Below are positions 24,538 through 31,216 of a stretch of 57,775 bases of DNA, in pieces. Both the position numbers and the translations under genes were made by a program. Under the pieces are notes generated by a model that had not been told where the DNA came from, did not search any database, and worked only from the letters and a program-made list of their open reading frames with translations. The DNA comes from DASWJS01 sp036397035. GTDB lineage: Bacteria; Actinomycetota; AC-67. The first letter of the stretch is position 1. Each line of letters begins with the position of its first letter. The DNA lies in assembly GCA_036397035.1 (NCBI GenBank), contig DASWJS010000026.1, forward strand, positions 1 to 57,775. The letters are read 5' to 3'.

Positions 24538-25125
24538 GTGAAGCGCTCACGGCTGGAAGCCTTCAGCGACGGTGTGATCGCGATCGTCATCACGATCATG
24601 GTGCTGGAGCTGGACGTCCCGCACGACGGGAACATCGCCGCGCTGCGACCGCTGGTGCCGCGCCTGCTGACGTACGCGCTCACGTTCGCGTTCCTCGGCA
24701 TCTACTGGAGCAACCACCATCACCTGCTGCACACCGTCGAGCGCGTCAACGGCAGGATCCTGTGGGCCAACCTGCACCTGCTGTTCTGGCTTTCGCTGAC
24801 GCCCTTCGTCACCGCGTGGATGGGAACGAACAGCTTCGCGGAGGGATCGACGGCCGCATACGGCATCGTGCTGCTCGCGGCCGCGCTCGCCTACTACGTC
24901 CTGCAGCTCACGATCCTTCGCGGGCACGGCCCGGACCACGTCCTCAAGGCCGCGCTCGGGCGCGACGTCAAGGGGAAGATCTCGCCCGCGCTCTACGTCC
25001 TGGCCATCGCGATGTCGTTCGTGAACCGGTGGGTCGCGCTCGGCGTCTACGTCGCCGTCGCGCTCATCTGGCTCGTGCCCGACCGCCGAATCGAAGCGAT
25101 CTACGAAAGCGCGGCGCGCGAGTAA
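24538..25125 (+). CDS. TMEM175/DUF1211-type membrane channel protein
   Basis: 195 residues with about six membrane segments, the single-repeat bacterial form that tetramerises into a leak K+ channel. The signature RLEAFSDGVIAIVITIMV is at the N-terminus. YWSNHHHLLHTVERV and WANLHLLFWLSLTPF are further hallmarks. GTG 24538 has only a weak upstream purine stretch. Divergent from the acyl-CoA dehydrogenase. Confidence 0.92.
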   Translation: MKRSRLEAFSDGVIAIVITIMVLELDVPHDGNIAALRPLVPRLLTYALTFAFLGIYWSNHHHLLHTVERVNGRILWANLHLLFWLSLTPFVTAWMGTNSFAEGSTAAYGIVLLAAALAYYVLQLTILRGHGPDHVLKAALGRDVKGKISPALYVLAIAMSFVNRWVALGVYVAVALIWLVPDRRIEAIYESAARE

Positions 25126-25243
25126 TCCCGCGATCCGTAGCGCTCCGTTCGTCGCGCCTACGCGTGTAGCGCCCTTTCGCCGGCTCTGGCCCTCACGTCC
25201 CACAGGGGAGACGATCCGCGCACTGCACTCGTGCGGGATCGGA

Positions 25244-25263
25244 GGTATAGTCAATGTATATCC
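25244..25263 (+). promoter_or_regulatory. mazEF promoter/operator candidate
   Basis: A good -10 hexamer TATAGT (25246-25251) lies 30 bases before mazE. It is part of an imperfect inverted repeat, GGTATA then 7 bases then TATATCC, suitable for autoregulation by the antitoxin. No clear -35 element is seen. Confidence 0.4.
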
Positions 25264-25280
25264 ATCCGCGGGGAGCACTC

Positions 25281-25523
25281 ATGAAGAGCACGATCAGACG
25301 CTGGGGAAACAGCCTCGGCCTCCGGATACCGAAGGTCTTTGCCCAGCAGGCGGGACTTCGCGACGGGTCACCGGTCGATATCGCGCTGGAGGATCACGCG
25401 TTGATCATCCGCCCTCTCCTTCCGCTCGTCGAAGACTTGGATCAGCTCCTGCGCGGGGTGACGCGCTCGAACATCCACGAGTCGGTCGACACGGGCACGC
25501 CGACCGGCCGCGAGGTGTGGTAG
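25281..25523 (+). CDS. mazE: MazE-type antitoxin (AbrB fold)
   Basis: 80 residues from ATG 25281 after GGGGAG. MKSTIRRWGNSLGLRIPK is the swapped-hairpin AbrB/MazE DNA-binding fold; the acidic C-terminal half (ALEDHALIIRPL onward) is where MazF is neutralised. Its stop abuts the toxin start. Expected to repress its own promoter. Confidence 0.9.
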   Translation: MKSTIRRWGNSLGLRIPKVFAQQAGLRDGSPVDIALEDHALIIRPLLPLVEDLDQLLRGVTRSNIHESVDTGTPTGREVW

Positions 25524-25862
25524 GTGGCGGCGTACGCGCCCGAGCGCGGCGATCTGGTGTGGTTGACGTTCGACGCGCGAGGCCATGAACAGGCGGGCCG
25601 CCGGCCCGCGCTGGTCATCTCACCTCGCGCCTACAACCGCAAGGTCGGCCTCGCGCTTTGCTGTCCGGTGACGTCGAAGGCAAAGGGGTACCCGTTCGAG
25701 GTCGAGCTTCGTTCTGCCGGTGCGATCGCCGGGGTCGTCCTCAGCGATCAAGTCAGGAGTCTGGACTGGCGTGCGAGGCGCGCGAAGCGCGCCGGAGCCG
25801 TCCGCGACGCGGTGCTGGCCGAGGTCACCGCCAAGCTGCTCACCCTCGTCGCGCCCCGGTGA
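25524..25862 (+). CDS. mazF: MazF-type endoribonuclease toxin
   Basis: 112 residues. PERGDLVWLTFDARGHEQAGRRPALVISP is split here as GDLVWL...GRRPALVIS, the MazF/PemK core, followed by CCPVTSKAKGYPFEV and SDQVRSLDWR, with the catalytic-region Arg and Thr/Ser residues. Cleaves mRNA at short sites when free. GTG 25524 directly follows the mazE stop. Convergent with the acyl-CoA dehydrogenase gene, 3 bases apart. Confidence 0.93.
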   Translation: MAAYAPERGDLVWLTFDARGHEQAGRRPALVISPRAYNRKVGLALCCPVTSKAKGYPFEVELRSAGAIAGVVLSDQVRSLDWRARRAKRAGAVRDAVLAEVTAKLLTLVAPR

Positions 25863-25865
25863 CAC

Positions 25866-27077
25866 TCAGCCTGCGGGCGCCCAGACTTCGCCGCGGGGCA
25901 GGCCGAGGATTCGCTCGGCGATGATGTTCTTCTGGATCTCGGTCGAGCCGGCCGCGATCGTCTGGGCGAACGAGGACAGGTAGCCGTCCTGCGCACGGCC
26001 CCCGGCGTGCGCGTCGGCCCCGTAGAGCATCCCGCGCGCGCCTTCCATCTGCAGCGCGAGCAACTGGGTGCGGCGCACCATCTCGCTCCAGTAGAGCTTC
26101 GCCATCGACGCCTCGAGCCCCGGGCGTCCGGTGCGAAGGATGCCCGTCACCATCCGGTAGCCGATCGCGCGCATGACCTCGATCTCGGCGTAGGCGGCGG
26201 CGAGCCGCCCGCGGAAGTCCGGGTGCTTCGACAGCGGGACGCCGTCGCGGGTGCTCGTCTTCGCGTGCTCGATCAGGTCGTCGAGCTGGTTGCGGAAGCG
26301 GATCTGGTGCGCGAGGAACGCGGGGCCGCGCTCGTGCGCGAGCGTCGTGTTGGCGTAAACCCAGCCCTGCCCGGCCTCCCCGACGAGGTTCTCGGCGGGC
26401 ACGCGCACGTCGGTCAGGAACACCTCGTTGAACTCGGCGTCCCCGGTGATCTGGCGCATCGGACGCGGCTCGACGCCGGGGGTCTTCATGTCGACGATCA
26501 CGTAGGACAGGCCCTTGTGCTTCGGCACGTCCGGGTCGGTACGCACCAGGCAGAGCATCCAGTCCGCGATGTGCGCGTAGGACGTCCAGACCTTCTGCCC
26601 GTTCAGCACGTAGTGATCGCCGTCGGATACCGCGCGCGTCTGCACGTTCGCGAGGTCGCTGCCGGCGTTGGGCTCGGAGAAGCCCTGGCACCAGATCTCC
26701 TCCATCGAGATGATCTTCGGCAGGTAGCGCGCGCGCTGGGCGTCGGTGCCGTAGATGCGGATCGTCGGGCCCGACAGGTTGATGCCGACGAAGTTGACGC
26801 TGATCTGCGGGGCGCGGGCGCGCGCCATCTCCTCGTGGAAGACGACCTGCTCCATCAAGCTCGCGCCGCGCCCGCCGAACTCCTTCGGCCACGAGATGCC
26901 CGCGTAGCCCCCCTCGCGCAGGCGCGCCTCCCACGCGCGCGCGAGCCGCACGCGTTCGTCCAGGTCGTAGGCCATCGCCGACTCGACGCCGGCGAACTCG
27001 CCGGTGAGGTTCTCGGCCAGCCACGCGCGCACCTCGTCGCGGAACGCACGCTCTTCGGGACTGAGCGAAAGGTCCAT
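25866..27077 (-). CDS. acyl-CoA dehydrogenase
   Basis: 403 residues, full length. MDLSLSPEERAFRDEVRAWL at the N-terminus, WPKEFGGRGAS, CQGFSEPNAGSDLANVQTRA (FAD/substrate loop) and C-terminal AAGSTEIQKNIIAERILGLP are family motifs. It uses FAD to introduce the alpha-beta double bond into acyl-CoA. The FSEPNAGSDLA form is typical of FadE-like enzymes for bulky acyl chains in Actinomycetota. Monocistronic. Confidence 0.94.
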   Translation of the reverse strand: MDLSLSPEERAFRDEVRAWLAENLTGEFAGVESAMAYDLDERVRLARAWEARLREGGYAGISWPKEFGGRGASLMEQVVFHEEMARARAPQISVNFVGINLSGPTIRIYGTDAQRARYLPKIISMEEIWCQGFSEPNAGSDLANVQTRAVSDGDHYVLNGQKVWTSYAHIADWMLCLVRTDPDVPKHKGLSYVIVDMKTPGVEPRPMRQITGDAEFNEVFLTDVRVPAENLVGEAGQGWVYANTTLAHERGPAFLAHQIRFRNQLDDLIEHAKTSTRDGVPLSKHPDFRGRLAAAYAEIEVMRAIGYRMVTGILRTGRPGLEASMAKLYWSEMVRRTQLLALQMEGARGMLYGADAHAGGRAQDGYLSSFAQTIAAGSTEIQKNIIAERILGLPRGEVWAPAG

Positions 27078-27116
27078 AGGCGCGCGATGCTACCGCCGAC
27101 GCGCCGCCCGCCGCGA

Positions 27117-27668
27117 TCAGCGGTCTTCGCGGTCCAGCGAAGCCAGGGAGGCCAAGCGAGCGACGGCAGGATCGTCGCCGCCCATGATGCGCCTAAGTGG
27201 CTCGAGCGAGCCGCGCACGTCGACGCCGGCCTCCAGCATCGCCTCGATGTCGGCCCAGTCTCGCGTGCGGTTGAACATCACCTTGAACACGATGAGCGAC
27301 TCGCAGCCCAGCACGGGGATGCTCCTGCCCTCGAAGGGCACGTGGCGGACCTGGCCCGCGGCTTCGTCGTGGTAGTCGTGCGTCGAGAAGAACAGGTCGA
27401 CCGGCGTCTCGCCCCACATCACGCGCACCTGCCCGTCACGAGCGACCCGTCGCTTGTCCCCCGCCTCGATCGCGATCTCGCCCGGCAACGCGTCGAACAC
27501 GTCGCCGGCGCGGCCGGCGCCGACGAAGACGTTGATGTCCAGGTCGCGCGTCCCGCGCGGCTCCTGCGTGCAGTACGCGAGCGCGATCGCGCCACCGAAC
27601 GCGTGCGGCAAGCCGGCGCGATCGAGCGCGTCGTGCACGGCGAGAAGTCGCTCGGCGAGGAGACTCAT
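27117..27668 (-). CDS. nucleotidyltransferase toxin-like protein (AbiEii type)
   Basis: 183 residues. HAFGGAIALAYCTQEPR and TRDLDINVFV (G-G then D-x-D) are the nucleotidyltransferase active-site pattern of AbiEii/MenT-like toxins, and ESLIVFKVMFNRTRDWADIEAML is the usual helical cap. ATG 27668 overlaps the upstream HTH gene (ATGA). With the XRE protein this is a likely toxin-antitoxin pair. The target (for example tRNA 3' ends) is not determinable here. Confidence 0.82.
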   Translation of the reverse strand: MSLLAERLLAVHDALDRAGLPHAFGGAIALAYCTQEPRGTRDLDINVFVGAGRAGDVFDALPGEIAIEAGDKRRVARDGQVRVMWGETPVDLFFSTHDYHDEAAGQVRHVPFEGRSIPVLGCESLIVFKVMFNRTRDWADIEAMLEAGVDVRGSLEPLRRIMGGDDPAVARLASLASLDREDR

Positions 27669-27973
27669 CCGGCGCGGCGATCGAGTCGCGGGTAGCGCAG
27701 CCGGCGCTGTGGCCGCCACGGGAGCGCTTCTGCCAGATCGAGCACCTCCGCCAGCGCGCGCGCGTTGCGATCAAGGTCGACGATCGGCGCGAGCCGCAGC
27801 TCGTAACCGACCGAGCGTGCGATGTCGGCGAGGGCGTCGGCGCCGGGCTGGCGCGCACCGCGCTCGTAGGCGTTCATCACCGAACGCGGGAGCCCCGCTC
27901 GGCGCGCGAGAGCCGCCTGCGAAAGCCCCGTACGGCGTCGCAACTCTCTGAGCAGCGCAGATGCCGTGCCCAT
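27665..27973 (-). CDS. XRE-family HTH antitoxin-like regulator
   Basis: 102 residues. HTH in TGLSQAALARRAGLPRSVMNAYERG (shown in parts: LSQAALARRAGL, SVMNAYERG), residues ~15-45, then a variable tail that may contact the partner. It precedes the nucleotidyltransferase with a 4-bp overlap. A perfect palindrome lies 14 bases upstream. There is no Shine-Dalgarno at ATG 27973, so the mRNA may be leaderless. Confidence 0.88.
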   Translation of the reverse strand: MGTASALLRELRRRTGLSQAALARRAGLPRSVMNAYERGARQPGADALADIARSVGYELRLAPIVDLDRNARALAEVLDLAEALPWRPQRRLRYPRLDRRAG

Positions 27974-27986
27974 GACCGGGGTGAAT

Positions 27987-28004
27987 GTTAGCGTATCCGC
28001 TAAC
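27987..28004. promoter_or_regulatory. operator palindrome of the XRE gene
   Basis: GTTAGCG (27987-27993), TATC, CGCTAAC (27998-28004): a perfect 7-bp inverted repeat. It sits between the M20 peptidase stop and the XRE start, where an autorepressor should bind. The TTAGC/GCTAA form is common for XRE repressors. Confidence 0.75.
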
Positions 28005-28006
28005 GA

Positions 28007-29335
28007 CTACGCAAGGAACGACTCTGCGGTTCGGAGCCACAGCTCCGTCGCCAGACGAAGCGACTCGACGTCCACGCGCTCGTTGTCGCCGTGGAACATG
28101 CGCGCGAACTGGTCGAAGGGGATCTGGTCGCTCAGCATCCCGTAGCCGTAGCTCGTGATGCCCATCCGGCGGAAGTAGCGCGCGTCGGTCGCGCCCACGA
28201 TCAGGAACGGCACGGGCGTCGCGCCGGTCAGCGCCTGGGTCACCGCGCTGAGCGTGTCCCACAGCGGCGTGTCCATCGGCGAGGCGCTCGACGGATCGTC
28301 GCTCGTGGCGGCGATCTCGATGCGGTCGTACATCTCGCCGAGCGCCTCCCGAAGCTGCGCGCGGATGTCCTCCCCCGTCGAGCCGGGCAGGGTGCGGATG
28401 TCGACCTCGATCTCGACGGTGTCGGGGATGATGTTGGTCTTGACGCCCGCGCGCATCATGTTGGGCGAGAAGGTCGTATGGGTCGAGGCTTCCAGCATGC
28501 GCGCCAGCCCGAGGTCCTCCGACCCGTCGATCAGCGCGTCGAGCGCGCCCGGGTCGAGCAGCGCCTTGGTGAAGCCATCGTCGAACCCCATCCCCTCGAC
28601 GAAGCCTTTGAACACCTCGGTGATGCCGGTCGTCGGGCGGTAGGCGGCCAGGCGGCGCACGACCTCGGCCGCCGTCACGAGCGCGTTGTCGCTCTTGTAG
28701 GGCATCGAGCCGTGCCCCGGCGTTCCGCGCACGACGATCTTGCACCAGTAGGTGCCCTTCTCGGCCACCGGCAGGATCACCTTCGGGCTCGGCGTCGGCA
28801 GGGGCAGGCGAGCGCCGCCGAACTCGGTGATCACGTAGTCGCAGCGCACGTCGTCGGCCTCGTGCTCGGTGAGCCACTTCGCGCCCCAGGTGCCGAGCGC
28901 CTCCTCATCGGCCACGCCCAGGAACAGCAGCGTCCCGCGCGGTTTGAAGCCCGAGCGCGCGAGGTGAGTGAACGCGACGGCCATCGACGACGTCGTGTTC
29001 AGCATGTCGACCGCGCCGCGCCCCCACACCACGCCGTCCACCAGCTCGCCGCCGAACGGGTCGCGCTCCCAGCGCTCCGCGTTGACCGGCACCACGTCGA
29101 GGTGCCCCATCAGCATCAGGCTCGGCGCGGTCGGGTCGCTGCCCTCGATCTTGGCGAGCACGCTTCCCCGGCCGGGCTTCGGTTCGTAGCGCTGGAAGTC
29201 CAGGCCCGACCCTTCCATGAATGAAACCAGCGTGTCGACGTTGGCGACCTCCGAACCGGTCGAGCCGTCGTTCACGCACGCGTTGCGGATCATCGTCTGC
29301 AACAGCTCGGTCGTCGTTCCCGTCAGATCGGCCAT
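28007..29335 (-). CDS. M20-family metallopeptidase/deacylase
   Basis: 442 residues. The metal ligands are visible: MLMGHLDVVPV, GRGAVDMLN (Asp), ADEEALG (catalytic Glu plus ligand), and the C-terminal MFHGDNERV. A dimerisation domain insert spans about 185-325. Relatives are acetylornithine deacetylase, succinyl-DAP desuccinylase, carboxypeptidases and N-acyl amino acid hydrolases; the substrate is not identifiable. ATG 29335 is the first plausible start; the RBS is weak. Confidence 0.92.
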   Translation of the reverse strand: MADLTGTTTELLQTMIRNACVNDGSTGSEVANVDTLVSFMEGSGLDFQRYEPKPGRGSVLAKIEGSDPTAPSLMLMGHLDVVPVNAERWERDPFGGELVDGVVWGRGAVDMLNTTSSMAVAFTHLARSGFKPRGTLLFLGVADEEALGTWGAKWLTEHEADDVRCDYVITEFGGARLPLPTPSPKVILPVAEKGTYWCKIVVRGTPGHGSMPYKSDNALVTAAEVVRRLAAYRPTTGITEVFKGFVEGMGFDDGFTKALLDPGALDALIDGSEDLGLARMLEASTHTTFSPNMMRAGVKTNIIPDTVEIEVDIRTLPGSTGEDIRAQLREALGEMYDRIEIAATSDDPSSASPMDTPLWDTLSAVTQALTGATPVPFLIVGATDARYFRRMGITSYGYGMLSDQIPFDQFARMFHGDNERVDVESLRLATELWLRTAESFLA

Positions 29336-29425
29336 GCCGAGCGCGAGCGTAGCAGCCACCCCCAAAGCCGATCGGCCCACCGCCTCGCGCGTTCGCGGCC
29401 GTCGCGCGGGCCGCCGGGCCCCGGC

Positions 29426-29458
29426 AAACGAAAGGAGCGAGGACTCGCCTCGCTCCTT
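29426..29458. repeat. 33-base hairpin repeat, copy 1 (terminator-like)
   Basis: Copy 1 of a 33-base sequence identical to 30621-30653. It forms a 12-bp stem (29431-29442 with 29448-29459) with loop ACTCG, ending in TTT. Copies bracket the odd tRNA and the vapBC module. It could be a terminator reused at two places or a small mobile hairpin. Confidence 0.8.
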
Positions 29459-29465
29459 TGGCAGA

Positions 29466-29530
29466 TGAGGAACCCGCGGTGCGGGCGCTTCTCTGTGACG
29501 AGGCCATTGTGCCAGACGCTGTGTTCCTCG
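29466..29530 (+). other. structured, tRNA-like element
   Basis: GAGGAAC (29467-29473) pairs with GTTCCTC (29523-29529), enclosing a 5-bp hairpin CCCGC/GCGGG and the segment CGCTTCTCTGTGACGAGG. That segment repeats, apart from a 4-base gap, the anticodon arm of the minus-strand tRNA at 29605-29676. No T-loop consensus is present, so it is not a functional tRNA. A decayed inverted copy is the simplest reading. Confidence 0.4.
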
Positions 29531-29604
29531 CAAGTGCCGGGTGGCGGGGCGGCTATCTCTGATCACCGCCCCGGCGATGGTCCCCCAACGCTGAGGTTGA
29601 GGGG

Positions 29605-29676
29605 TGGACCCGACGAGACTCGAACTCGCACCTCATCTGTCACAGAGAAGCGTGCTTCCGCTTACACCACGGGCCC
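29605..29676 (-). tRNA. tRNA with apparent GTG anticodon, identity uncertain
   Basis: A 72-base cloverleaf: acceptor GGGCCCG with CGGGTCC, D-arm GTGT/GCAC with a GG in the loop, anticodon arm CTTCT/AGATG with one T-T mismatch, and T-arm GCGAG TTCGAGT CTCGT. The loop CTGTGAC gives anticodon GTG (His), but G-1 is absent and the discriminator is A, so histidyl-tRNA synthetase should not charge it. The loop is one base from CTGTCAC of tRNA-Asp. It may be a pseudo-tRNA or an unusual isotype. Confidence 0.6.
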
Positions 29677-29824
29677 ACCGCCGCGAGCGACGGTAGACCG
29701 GAAGATCAAGCAACTCCCGTCTGAGCAGATCCCGTCGAGGCACCCGAACGACGCGAAAGGAGCGCGGCCCGCACCTCGTCCGCGTGTGACCACTTGACTG
29801 GGCCCGCAGGGGGTGGGAAGATTG

Positions 29825-29853
29825 TGTATACAGATGGCTATGAAGGTGTACAC
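29825..29853 (+). promoter_or_regulatory. paired operator palindromes of vapBC
   Basis: TGTATACA (29825-29832) and GTGTACAC (29846-29853) are perfect 8-bp palindromes whose centres lie exactly 21 bp apart, two helical turns. They share a TGTA/TACA core like the TGTACA operators known for YefM/Phd-type antitoxins. They flank the start codons of the antitoxin, so binding would block both transcription and translation. Confidence 0.6.
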
Positions 29854-30127
29854 ATCTCCTCGCCGCGTCGGCCTGCGTGCCTTCCGAGCCCAGCTCCGCC
29901 GCTGGCTCGACGAGGTGCGTGCCGGGAACGAGATCGTTCTGACCGACCGCGGCTCCCCGGTCGCGCGCATCGTTCCTCCCGACCAGACGACCGCCCGGTT
30001 GGAAGAGCTGACTCGAGCGGGCGTCGTCGCGCGCGCCCGGAAGCCGAAGCGTTCCAGTTCAAAGCACTCGCGCGTTCGCCTTCCGGGTGACCTGACCGCC
30101 TACGTCCTCGACGATCGCGATCGGTGA
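29834..30127 (+). CDS. vapB: Phd/YefM-type antitoxin
   Basis: About 97 residues from ATG 29834, or two fewer from ATG 29840; neither has a clear RBS and GTG 29813 lies before the operator. SPRRVGLRAFRAQLRRWLDE and EIVLTDRGSPVARIVPP form the Phd/YefM DNA-binding fold. A basic linker (RARKPKRSSSKHS) precedes the C-terminal tail, which should wrap the PIN toxin. It overlaps the toxin start as GTGA. The family of the antitoxin (Phd) differs from AbrB-type VapB; the symbol reflects pairing with VapC. Confidence 0.85.
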   Translation: MAMKVYTSPRRVGLRAFRAQLRRWLDEVRAGNEIVLTDRGSPVARIVPPDQTTARLEELTRAGVVARARKPKRSSSKHSRVRLPGDLTAYVLDDRDR

Positions 30128-30549
30128 TCGCCTACTTCGACTCGAGCGCCGTCGCGAAGCTCGTCGCGTCCGACGAAGCAGATGCCGGGACGGCTGCGCG
30201 CCTGTGGGACGATGCCGAAGCGATCGTCAGCAGCAGCATCGTGCACGCCGAGACGCACGCGGCGCTCGCAGCGATGGTGCGAGCGACGCGGCTGACGCGC
30301 GCGCGCGGCGCCGCGGCGCGCAACGCCCTCGATGACTACCTGGCGGAGGTGGACACCGTCACGGCCGACGACGCGCTCTGCCGGCGAGCCGGCCACCTCG
30401 CCGGCCGGCTTGCCCTGCGCGGCGCCGACGCGATCCACCTCGCCTCGGCCCTCGCCTTCGGCGGCGACAGCGCGCTCGTCCTGGTTTCCTGGGACGCGCA
30501 ACTCAGCGAAGCGGCGGCGACCGCGGGTCTTGCGACCGCCGGCATCTGA
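30124..30549 (+). CDS. vapC: PIN-domain ribonuclease toxin (VapC)
   Basis: 141 residues. Acidic PIN residues are in place: YFDSSAVAK (Asp6), SSSIVHAETHAAL (Glu near 43), GADAIHLASAL (Asp near 100) and SWDAQLSEAA. VapC toxins cut specific tRNAs or rRNA. GTG 30124 overlaps the antitoxin stop by 4 bp. Followed after ~70 bases by the second copy of the 33-base hairpin. Confidence 0.93.
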   Translation: MIAYFDSSAVAKLVASDEADAGTAARLWDDAEAIVSSSIVHAETHAALAAMVRATRLTRARGAAARNALDDYLAEVDTVTADDALCRRAGHLAGRLALRGADAIHLASALAFGGDSALVLVSWDAQLSEAAATAGLATAGI

Positions 30550-30620
30550 GACCCCTCAGGGGATCGCGCCAACGTTCCAGGTCGTTCTCGGGCCTGGCAC
30601 CTCAAAGCGGGTCACACGGG

Positions 30621-30653
30621 AAACGAAAGGAGCGAGGACTCGCCTCGCTCCTT
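30621..30653. repeat. 33-base hairpin repeat, copy 2
   Basis: Identical to 29426-29458, same orientation; 11-bp stem AAGGAGCGAGG/CCTCGCTCCTT with loop ACTCG. It lies between vapC and the convergent DUF35 gene, so it can serve as a terminator. The flanks differ from copy 1. Confidence 0.8.
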
Positions 30654-30787
30654 CGCGTCTGAAGTTGATCCCGTGGTTCGGGATGCAGCCCTGCGTTCGT
30701 TCATTCTGTCTCAGGGATCTACGCTCGGCAAGCGCCTGGTGGCGGGCGGCGCGCCCTGAAGAGGAATGAGCGGAATGCTCGGTCCGA

Positions 30788-31216
30788 TCAGGCCGGGCGG
30801 AAGACGGGGAGGAAGACGCTGCCGTCCCCGCGGGGCTCCTCACGGAAGGCGACTTTGACCTTCATGTCGCAGCGCACGTCCTCGGGCCGGCAGCCTTCGA
30901 TGTTCGCCGTCATGCGCACACCCTCCTTCAGCTCGACGATCGCCACGACGTAGGGAACGCGATCCCTGAACGGCGGCAGGTCGTTTTGGCGCACGATCGT
31001 GAAGGTGTAGACGCGGCCCTTGCCCTTCGACTTCGTCCACGCGGTGTCGGTCGACCAGCACCGCGGGCAGTGCTCGCGCGGGTAGAAGAACGGCTTGCCG
31101 CACGAGTTGCACGACTTGATCAGCAGCGTGCCGTCCGCCGCCGCGTCCCAGTAGGGCTGCGTCTCGACGTCGGCGACCGGCAGGTGCCAGGTCTGCGTGC
31201 GCGGCATCTCAGGCAT
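30788..31216 (-). CDS. DUF35 OB-fold protein with zinc ribbon
   Basis: 142 residues. Zinc ribbon CNSCGKPFFYPREHCPRC (four Cys, residues ~36-53) precedes an OB-fold (KGRVYTFTIVRQ, PYVVAIVELKEGVRM). DUF35 proteins partner thiolase-like Ltp proteins; in ChsH2-Ltp2 the pair is a retro-aldolase in steroid side-chain breakdown. It overlaps the thiolase-like gene by 8 bp. A second such pair lies at 35859-37408. Confidence 0.92.
   Translation of the reverse strand: MPEMPRTQTWHLPVADVETQPYWDAAADGTLLIKSCNSCGKPFFYPREHCPRCWSTDTAWTKSKGKGRVYTFTIVRQNDLPPFRDRVPYVVAIVELKEGVRMTANIEGCRPEDVRCDMKVKVAFREEPRGDGSVFLPVFRPA

Noticed and set aside
29466..29530. Small SRP RNA or a second functional tRNA
   Set aside because: It lacks the SRP GGAAG apical loop and the tRNA T-loop; only the closing stem and the copied arm support structure.
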